In this document: positions 1 to 5,005 of the stretch, in pieces
Numbering within the stretch: position 1 is the first letter of the stretch
How the letters are laid out: each line of letters opens with the position of its first letter
Source: an uncultured Bacteroidales bacterium
GTDB taxonomy: Bacteria; Bacteroidota; Bacteroidia; Bacteroidales; Bacteroidaceae
Assembly: GCA_902803195.1 (NCBI GenBank)
Contig: CADCOX010000247.1
Location: 1 to 5,005, forward strand
Direction of reading: 5' to 3'
DNA: 5,005 nucleotides
Program-made: the position numbers and the translations under genes
Notes under the pieces: generated by a model
Database searches by the model: none
What the model was told of the DNA's origin: nothing
What the model saw: only the letters and a program-made list of their open reading frames with translations

Positions 1-1371
1 AAGGGCGTCCTCGACGTCGATGCGCTCTCGCTGATGCCAGAGAACACATATAAAGGACATGGTTTGCGCAAGGACTTGGCTCAGGCGCTTGCTGACCTCC
101 AACCTAAGTTCATGCGCTTTCCCGGTGGCTGCGTGGTACACGGAGGTGGCGATGGTTTCTGGAATACCTACCGCTGGAAGACCACTATCGGTCCGCGCGA
201 ACAGCGTCGACCGCTCAAGAACACTTGGGGCTACCATCAGTCCATGGGCCTTGGCTACTATGAGTACTTCCAGTTCTGTGAAGACCTCGGCATGCAACCC
301 CTTCCCATCCTGCCCTGCGGCGTCTCATGCCAAGGCACCAACGGCGGTTGGGGCATGCGTGAGCAAGCACAGGATGTCGTCCCGATGAGTGAGATGGACG
401 AATGGGTACAGGATGCCCTCGACCTGATTGAATGGGCCAACGGCGACCCTGCAACTTCCAAATGGGCGCGCATGCGTGCTGAGGCTGGGCACCCGAAGCC
501 CTTTAACCTCAAGTACCTCGGCCTCGGCAACGAAGAGCGCATCTCACCTGAGTTCGAAGAGCGTTTCAAGTACATTTATAATAAGGTCACAGCCGCTCAT
601 CCCGAGATTGTCATCGTAGGCACCGCCGGTCCTGGTTCCCACGCTGGCAACCCTGACTTTGAGAATGGATGGAAACTGGCCGTAGAGACGGGAATGCCCA
701 TCATGGATGAGCACTACTATGAGCCTCGCGACTACTTCCTCCGCAGTCGTCAGTACGACAGCTATCCTCGCGATCGCAAGACGAAGGTCTACCTCGGTGA
801 ATATGCTGCCAAGGACAAGAAACTCATTGATGCGCTGGCCGAAGGACTCTATCTGCTTCATGTTGAGCGTAATGGAGATGTGGTCTGCATGACCTCTTAT
901 GCTCCCCTCTTCGCACGCAAGGGTGCCACGAACTGGAACCCCGACCTCATCTATTTCGACAACGAACGTCCTATTCTCACGTGCAGCTACTACGTACAAC
1001 AGATGTTCGGGCAGTCGGCCGGACAATACTTCTACGGCGACTGTGTCCGTTTCGACGGTGATCCCGCTGGCGTCATCCAACCTCAGGAGGGCGTGCACTA
1101 CGGCCAAAGTGTCGTCCTCAACACGAAGACACGTCGTCTGTTCGTGAAACTCTGCAACGCCAGCGCCGACGCAAAGCGTGCTTCCATCGACCTCAGCCGC
1201 TTCGGTCTCAAGAAGAACGCCACTAAGACCACCCTCACGGGGCAGCCTGATGACGAAAACAACTTTGACGCTCAGCCCATCGCTCCTCGTCGTGAGACTA
1301 TCCGTGCACAGAAGCGCTTCACCCTCGACCTCCAACCCTACTCTTTCGTCATGATTGAGTATCAGCTGTAA
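1..1371 (+). CDS. GH51 alpha-L-arabinofuranosidase, 3' part (5' end outside window)
   Basis: A retaining exo-glycosidase that removes terminal alpha-L-arabinofuranosyl residues from arabinoxylan, arabinan or similar plant glycans. The reading frame is open to base 1, so the ATG at 34 is an internal Met and not the start. From that Met, 445 residues are visible. The RFPGGC motif lies near residues 28-33, followed by a DNTYRWK-like segment and a WGYHQ / LGYYEYFQFCEDLG stretch characteristic of GH51. The acid/base glutamate is E167 in GLGNEE (codon 532-534), and the nucleophile is E256 in YLGEYA (codon 799-801). A DEHYY motif lies between them. Residues from about 300 onward form the C-terminal beta-sandwich domain of the family. 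Full-length Bacteroidetes homologues usually carry an extra N-terminal beta domain and often a signal peptide, so roughly 200 residues are probably missing; neither can be seen here. The arabinan or xylan preference cannot be decided. Family assignment is firm, substrate is inferred. Confidence 0.93.
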   Translation, partial: KGVLDVDALSLMPENTYKGHGLRKDLAQALADLQPKFMRFPGGCVVHGGGDGFWNTYRWKTTIGPREQRRPLKNTWGYHQSMGLGYYEYFQFCEDLGMQPLPILPCGVSCQGTNGGWGMREQAQDVVPMSEMDEWVQDALDLIEWANGDPATSKWARMRAEAGHPKPFNLKYLGLGNEERISPEFEERFKYIYNKVTAAHPEIVIVGTAGPGSHAGNPDFENGWKLAVETGMPIMDEHYYEPRDYFLRSRQYDSYPRDRKTKVYLGEYAAKDKKLIDALAEGLYLLHVERNGDVVCMTSYAPLFARKGATNWNPDLIYFDNERPILTCSYYVQQMFGQSAGQYFYGDCVRFDGDPAGVIQPQEGVHYGQSVVLNTKTRRLFVKLCNASADAKRASIDLSRFGLKKNATKTTLTGQPDDENNFDAQPIAPRRETIRAQKRFTLDLQPYSFVMIEYQL

Positions 1372-1412
1372 TTAACGATAACGTTTACGATAACGGAAAC
1401 GGGAACGGAAAC
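1372..1412. repeat. Degenerate GNNNAC hexamer array downstream of the arabinofuranosidase gene
   Basis: It begins right after the TAA stop at 1369-1371. Six consecutive hexamers fill 1377-1412, all of the form GNNNAC: GATAAC (1377), GTTTAC (1383), GATAAC (1389), GGAAAC (1395), GGGAAC (1401) and GGAAAC (1407). The phase then breaks. No coding potential or U-tract terminator is apparent. The motif resembles the reverse complement of the GTTNNC hexamers further downstream, so the two arrays could partly pair in RNA. In one 27-base alignment, the array and the reverse complement of a downstream arm match at 19 positions. Function unknown. Confidence 0.75.
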
Positions 1413-1424
1413 GGGACAAACCGT

Positions 1425-1516
1425 AAACAACGCGCAGCCAGTTAACGTTTACGTTTTCGTTAACGTTATAAAACAACGCGCAACCAGTTAACGTTTACGT
1501 TTTCGTTAACGTTTAT
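1425..1516. repeat. Two tandem 46-bp repeat units with internal inverted repeats, immediately upstream of the FkbH-like gene
   Basis: Unit 1 is 1425-1470 and unit 2 is 1471-1516. The first 43 bases of each differ only at 1437 (G) versus 1483 (A); the last three bases diverge. Each unit starts with AAACAACGCGC and then runs through GTTAAC, GTTTAC, GTTTTC and GTTAAC in exact hexamer phase (from 1441 and from 1487). Each contains a perfect 7-bp inverted repeat, GTTAACG / CGTTAAC, with a 10-base spacer: arms 1441-1447 with 1458-1464, and 1487-1493 with 1504-1510. Unit 2 ends four bases before the ATG at 1521, so it must lie in the promoter or 5' leader of the downstream operon. Possible roles are tandem operator sites, leader hairpins, or a neutral dispersed intergenic repeat. 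The sequence does not decide among these. Confidence 0.85.
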
Positions 1517-1520
1517 ATCC

Positions 1521-3260
1521 ATGCAGACATTTAACCAACTCAAAAAGGCTTTAAAGCAAGACTATACGGCGCTGCCTACTGCGCGTGTGGCACTTGTAGG
1601 TGACACCGCCACACAGCTGCTTGCCACCGCCCTGCGTGGAACGGCTGTGCAGCGAGGCTTTCGGCTCGAACTCTTCGAGGCAGAATATGCTCAAGTCGAG
1701 CGACAATTTCTTGACCCTGCCAGCGAACTGAGAGCTTTCGGCGCAGATTATATCGTGCTCTTTCAATCCACCCATAAGTTGGCTGAGCACCACAGTCTGC
1801 TGCCCACTGAGCAACAAGCGAGCTTGGCAGACGAACGGTTGGCCTTCATACAAGCTGTTTGCAGCGACGAGGCTTTCTGCCGCGCCAAGATTATCTGCCT
1901 CAACTATCCCGAGATAGAAGACGGCGTCTTCGGGAGCTATGCGAATCGGGTCGTGAGCTCGCTCACGTACCAGGTTCGACGTCTGAATATGGCGCTGATG
2001 GAGTTAAGCCGAACACAGAAGAACCTCTTCATCTGCGATCTCGCAGCCCTGCAGAACAAGTTCGGACGAGATTGGCTTTTTGCTCCTAATGTCTATATGA
2101 GCACGGAGATGGTCGTGAGCATCGATGCGCTGCCTTACGTTGCCGCTCGGGTGGTCGACATCATCAGCGCGCTACGCGGGCAGGTCAAGAAATGCCTTAT
2201 CCTCGACCTCGACAACACGCTTTGGGGCGGTGTAATTGGCGATGACGGACTCGAAGGTATTCAACTCGGTCACGGCCTTGGTATTGGCAAGGCCTTCAGC
2301 GAGTTCCAGCAATGGGTAAAGAAACTACGCCAGCGTGGCATCATCATCTGCATAGCCTCAAAAAATAACGAGGAAACGGCCAAGCAACCCTTTCTCCATC
2401 ATCCCGACATGGTGCTGAGCCTCGATGACATTGCAGTCTTTCAGGCCAATTGGGAGACGAAAGTGGATAACATACGCACTATCCAACGCATCCTCAACAT
2501 CGGATTCGATTCGATGGTCTTCCTCGATGACAATCCCTTCGAACGAGCCATCGTTCGCGAACATATTGAGGGCATTACCGTCCCAGAGCTGCCAAACGAC
2601 CCAGCGCTCTATTTGGAATATCTCTATAGCTTGAACCTTTTCGAGACAGCCTCTTACAGCGTTGCCGACAAGGATCGCACACGTCAGTATCAAGTGGAGG
2701 CGCAGCGCGTCCAACTGGCTCGCACGTTCGACAGTGAGAGCGACTTCTTGCAATCCCTCGGGATGGTATCAGCGGTGAGTGGCTTCACAACGTTCAACAC
2801 ACCTCGCGTAGCCCAACTGACGCAGCGCAGCAATCAGTTCAACCTGCGCACCGTTCGCTACACTGAGACCGAAATAGCCGCTTTGGCCGCCGACACGGCA
2901 GTCATCGACCTCGCCTTCACATTGGAGGACCGCTTTGGTGACAACGGTCTCATCGCTGTCATTATTATGAGACCAATAGACGAGCAGACGCTGTTCGTAG
3001 ATACATGGCTGATGAGTTGCCGTGTGTTGCGACGAGGTGTCGAGGACTTCGTATTAAACACGATGGTAGCCCGTGCACGCGCTGCCGGCTATCACCAGAT
3101 AGTAGGCGAATACCTGCCGACGCCCAAGAACGCCATGGTGGCGCATCATTACGAAAGCCTCGGGTTCGAGCCGCTCAACACTACCGAGACTAACCGCTTT
3201 GCGCTCCATTTAGATCATTATCAACCACGAACGTGTTATATTGAAGAAAAAAACAACTGA
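1521..3260 (+). CDS. FkbH-like HAD-IIIC family protein, three domains (SGNH-like, HAD, GNAT-like)
   Basis: A 579-residue cytoplasmic enzyme, the usual length for the multidomain FkbH-like family. Studied members take D-1,3-bisphosphoglycerate, remove phosphate and load the glyceryl group onto a carrier-protein thiol. Residues 1-215 form an alpha/beta domain resembling the degenerate SGNH-like domain of the family; the first block reads VALVGDTATQ, with T29 where an SGNH nucleophile serine would sit. The HAD core follows: motif I DLDNT (D229, D231, T233) running into WGGVIGDDG, motif II S280 in ASKNNEE, K314 in NWETK, and acidic motif FLDDNPFER (D336, D337). All key HAD residues are present. 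Residues from about 430 are a GNAT-like domain with the family signature RSNQFN (436-441), DTWLMSCRV (494-502) and a C-terminal LGFEPL strand. No Shine-Dalgarno sequence precedes the ATG at 1521, which is usual in Bacteroidetes. It is the first gene of the operon, with the ACP gene one base after its stop. Family is sure; glyceryl as the acyl group is inferred. Confidence 0.93.
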   Translation: MQTFNQLKKALKQDYTALPTARVALVGDTATQLLATALRGTAVQRGFRLELFEAEYAQVERQFLDPASELRAFGADYIVLFQSTHKLAEHHSLLPTEQQASLADERLAFIQAVCSDEAFCRAKIICLNYPEIEDGVFGSYANRVVSSLTYQVRRLNMALMELSRTQKNLFICDLAALQNKFGRDWLFAPNVYMSTEMVVSIDALPYVAARVVDIISALRGQVKKCLILDLDNTLWGGVIGDDGLEGIQLGHGLGIGKAFSEFQQWVKKLRQRGIIICIASKNNEETAKQPFLHHPDMVLSLDDIAVFQANWETKVDNIRTIQRILNIGFDSMVFLDDNPFERAIVREHIEGITVPELPNDPALYLEYLYSLNLFETASYSVADKDRTRQYQVEAQRVQLARTFDSESDFLQSLGMVSAVSGFTTFNTPRVAQLTQRSNQFNLRTVRYTETEIAALAADTAVIDLAFTLEDRFGDNGLIAVIIMRPIDEQTLFVDTWLMSCRVLRRGVEDFVLNTMVARARAAGYHQIVGEYLPTPKNAMVAHHYESLGFEPLNTTETNRFALHLDHYQPRTCYIEEKNN

Positions 3261-3261
3261 T

Positions 3262-3498
3262 ATGCAACGAGAAAACGTATACAAACAACTAAATGAAATC
3301 TTTGCGGACGTGCTTGATCTCGAGGAAGTCCAACTGACCGAGGACACTACGGCTGATGATATCGAGGAGTGGGATTCGCTTTCGCACATCCAATTAGTCG
3401 TGGCAGTAGAGAAGGCTTTTGGCATCAAATTCACCGCCCTCGAAATCATGCGTTGGAAGAATGTCGGAGCCATGGTCGACTCGATTATGAACAAATAG
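3262..3498 (+). CDS. Stand-alone acyl carrier protein
   Basis: A 78-residue acidic carrier protein. The phosphopantetheine site is S39 in EWDSLSHI (codon 3376-3378), at the start of helix II as in other ACPs. An acidic first half (LEEVQLTEDTTADDIEE) and the segment LVVAVEKAFGIKF complete the fold. The WDSLSH form is one I associate with carriers that sit next to FkbH-like enzymes rather than with fatty-acid AcpP, which usually has DSLD. A TTG at 3241 in the same frame would add MKKKTTD, giving 85 residues and overlapping the FkbH-like gene by 20 bases. ATG 3262 is preferred because it gives a standard ACP length and lies one base after the upstream stop, fitting coupled translation. Its likely role is to carry the acyl group from the FkbH-like enzyme to the MBOAT. 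A holo-ACP synthase would have to come from elsewhere in the genome. Confidence 0.93.
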   Translation: MQRENVYKQLNEIFADVLDLEEVQLTEDTTADDIEEWDSLSHIQLVVAVEKAFGIKFTALEIMRWKNVGAMVDSIMNK

Positions 3499-3501
3499 CC
3501 G

Positions 3502-4950
3502 ATGGTCATCAACAGCATCACATTCTGGTTATTCTTCGCTGTTGTAGCGCTACCTTACTTCCTCTGTTTCAAAAAGAAATGGAGTCAGAATGCGTGGCTG
3601 CTCATCGCCTCTTATGTGTTTTACGGCTGGGCGGATTGGCGCATCCTGCCTTTGCTCATTGCCGTAACGGCTATTTACTATGGCCTCGGCCTCGCCATTG
3701 CCAAGAACATTATCGCTAATCCACGCCGTGCGTCATGGCTCACCACCCTCGGTGTCGTCCTGGGCGTAGGCGTGTTGTTCTATTTCAAGTACTTCGCGTT
3801 CTTTGTTCATGAGATGGCTGCCCTCTTTGCCTCCTTTGGCCTACCCGACAGCCTACGTACGTTGAACATCGTCATGCCTATAGGTATCAGCTTCTTTACC
3901 TTCAAGCTGATAGGGTATGTCATTGAGGTTCATCGTCAGACCATCCATCCCACGCGTGATGTTGTTCAGTTCGCTACCTTCATCGCATTCTTCCCTACAA
4001 TTCTCTCAGGCCCTATCGACCGTGCCGAAGCGTTCCTGCCTCAACTCGACGAACCCCGTCATTGCCGTGTTAGCGATATCTCAGAAGGCCTGAAGCGCGT
4101 CCTTTGGGGATTGTTCTTGAAGGTTTGCATAGCCGATGTCATAGCTCCTTGGACTGATGCTGTCTTCCTTAATTATCAACATCATAATGCAACGACAATA
4201 CTCATCGCAGCTCCACTCTACCTGCTTCAACTCTACACCGATTTCTGCGGTTTCTCGGAGATGGCCATAGGCGTCGCACGGGTCTTGGGGCTACGCGTTG
4301 CGGAGAACTTCCAGCGCCCCTTCATGGCTAAAAATGTAGCAGAATACTGGCGTCGGTGGCATATGTCGCTGACCACTTGGATTACCGACTATGTCTTTAT
4401 GCCACTGAATATTGCTTGGCGCAACTGGGGGCAGTGGGGACTCTATGCCGCTACCCTCACGAACCTCATCGTCATTGGTGTTTGGCATGGCGCGAATTGG
4501 ACCTATTTCTGGTTTGGCGTTTACCATGGCCTGCTGCTTTGCATCGTCACCGCTCTCGACAAGCGTCGCAAGCGGTTCGAGAAAGCGCACCACTTGAAGA
4601 ACAACGAGCCTTACATTTGGAGCCGCCGTCTGCTCACTTTCCTCTGCTTCACACTCGGCTCTGTGCTCTTCCGCGCCACTTCCGTCACCGCTTTCCTCGG
4701 CACATTGGCTCGTCTGGGCAGCGGCTTCGGACCTCTCTACACCGAGGAATTCTCGAGCCTTGTCCTCTATGCCTTCCCAGCCATCGCACTGATGTTCTTG
4801 CGCGAGTGGGCAGCTGAATATAAGCGCAATATCCATTTCTTGCACGCTCGCGATGTCCGCTTGCGCATCGCCTCCATCGTCCTAATGATAGTCTATATCG
4901 TCTATGCCGGACAACTCGAAGGCCAGTCTTTCATCTATTTCCAGTTCTAA
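3502..4950 (+). CDS. MBOAT family membrane O-acyltransferase (DltB/AlgI type)
   Basis: A 482-residue polytopic inner-membrane protein, the normal size for DltB/AlgI-like enzymes. These pass an acyl group from a cytoplasmic donor to a hydroxyl on an extracytoplasmic polymer. Hydrophobic segments occur near residues 2-22, 30-70, 80-103, 122-142, 152-170, 195-215, 228-250, 310-330, 333-355, 370-390, 425-445 and 460-475. Family motifs are MPIGISFFTF (125-134), FFPTILSGPIDR, LYTDFCGFSEMAIGVARVLG, NFQRPFMAKNVAEYWRRWHMSL (R284, R285, W286, H287) and GVWHGANW, in which H329 is the conserved MBOAT catalytic histidine; a second conserved histidine, H342, is in GVYHG. The ATG lies three bases after the ACP stop with no Shine-Dalgarno sequence. 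A carrier-protein gene directly upstream parallels dltC with dltB and suggests that the donor is acyl-ACP. AlgI-like use of another donor is the alternative. The acceptor, whether exopolysaccharide, lipid A, capsule or other, is not identifiable here. Confidence 0.94.
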   Translation: MVINSITFWLFFAVVALPYFLCFKKKWSQNAWLLIASYVFYGWADWRILPLLIAVTAIYYGLGLAIAKNIIANPRRASWLTTLGVVLGVGVLFYFKYFAFFVHEMAALFASFGLPDSLRTLNIVMPIGISFFTFKLIGYVIEVHRQTIHPTRDVVQFATFIAFFPTILSGPIDRAEAFLPQLDEPRHCRVSDISEGLKRVLWGLFLKVCIADVIAPWTDAVFLNYQHHNATTILIAAPLYLLQLYTDFCGFSEMAIGVARVLGLRVAENFQRPFMAKNVAEYWRRWHMSLTTWITDYVFMPLNIAWRNWGQWGLYAATLTNLIVIGVWHGANWTYFWFGVYHGLLLCIVTALDKRRKRFEKAHHLKNNEPYIWSRRLLTFLCFTLGSVLFRATSVTAFLGTLARLGSGFGPLYTEEFSSLVLYAFPAIALMFLREWAAEYKRNIHFLHARDVRLRIASIVLMIVYIVYAGQLEGQSFIYFQF

Positions 4951-4952
4951 TC

Positions 4953-5005
4953 ATGCGACAACTCTTCCTCAAAGCTTTAGCTATTCTCGCCCTCGTTGCC
5001 TTCGT
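4953..5005 (+). CDS. Start of a membrane-anchored or secreted protein (3' end outside window)
   Basis: An ATG two bases after the MBOAT stop opens a frame that stays open to the window edge, with 17 complete codons reading MRQLFLKALAILALVAF. A short basic start (R2, K7) followed by an Ala/Leu-rich hydrophobic run fits a signal peptide or N-terminal membrane anchor. In MBOAT operons the next gene is commonly an extracytoplasmic SGNH/GDSL-type partner (DltD, AlgJ or AlgX-like), which would suit this position. That is inference from gene order only, because no catalytic motif is inside the window. The tight spacing supports co-transcription with the three genes before it. Confidence 0.6.
   Translation, partial: MRQLFLKALAILALVAF

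Noticed and set aside
34..36. ATG at 34 as the true start of the arabinofuranosidase
   Set aside because: The frame is open upstream to base 1, and the residues before it (GVLDVDALSL) continue the family alignment, so the gene starts outside the window.
544..1335. Long minus-strand open frame (263 codons) opposite the arabinofuranosidase gene
   Set aside because: The plus strand carries an unmistakable GH51 catalytic domain with both glutamates. The antisense translation has no recognisable motif and is a by-product of codon bias.
1441..1464. Rho-independent terminator for the arabinofuranosidase gene
   Set aside because: The 7-bp stem is AT-rich and is not followed by a U-tract (CGTTAAC is followed by GTTATAAAAC), and the same structure is repeated just before the next start codon.
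1450..1503. Bacteroidetes-type promoter, with TACGTTTT at 1450-1457 and 1496-1503 resembling the TAnnTTTG -7 element
   Set aside because: The match is created by the repeat itself, the final G is absent, and no TTG-type -33 element is placed upstream, so a specific promoter call is not supported.
1425..1516. Possible CRISPR array from the direct repeats
   Set aside because: There are only two units, directly abutting and with no spacers between them, and no cas gene is nearby.
4291..4845. Minus-strand open frame of 184 codons opposite the MBOAT gene
   Set aside because: It lies across the MBOAT catalytic region, which is clearly coding on the plus strand; the antisense product has no recognisable domain.

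Overview
The window looks like chromosomal or metagenome-assembled DNA from a member of Bacteroidales, most likely Prevotella-like. This rests on three things: a GH51 arabinofuranosidase of the type common in Bacteroidetes glycan-degrading loci, the lack of Shine-Dalgarno sequences before the starts, and tightly packed same-strand genes. The species cannot be read from the sequence. All genes are on the + strand.

Layout: (1) 1-1371 is the 3' part of a GH51 alpha-L-arabinofuranosidase gene, cut by the left window edge, with both catalytic glutamates present. (2) 1372-1520 is the only sizeable intergenic gap. It holds an unusual hexamer-phased repeat: a GNNNAC array, then two near-identical 46-bp tandem units built from GTTNNC-type hexamers, each with a perfect 7-bp inverted repeat. 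(3) 1521-5005 is a compact operon with gaps of 1, 3 and 2 bases: a three-domain FkbH-like HAD-IIIC protein, a stand-alone acyl carrier protein, a DltB/AlgI-type MBOAT membrane acyltransferase, and the first 17 codons of a gene whose product begins with a hydrophobic, signal-like segment.

How the genes may work together: the operon matches the logic of the Dlt D-alanylation system, with an acyl-loading enzyme, a carrier protein and a membrane O-acyltransferase, but an FkbH-like enzyme stands where the adenylating enzyme DltA would be. Characterised FkbH-type enzymes make glyceryl-ACP from 1,3-bisphosphoglycerate. The inferred product is therefore a glyceryl (or related hydroxyacyl) ester placed by the MBOAT on an extracytoplasmic glycan, lipid or protein. 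The families are clear from sequence motifs; the acyl group and acceptor are inference. The arabinofuranosidase is separated by the repeat gap and probably belongs to a different transcription unit.
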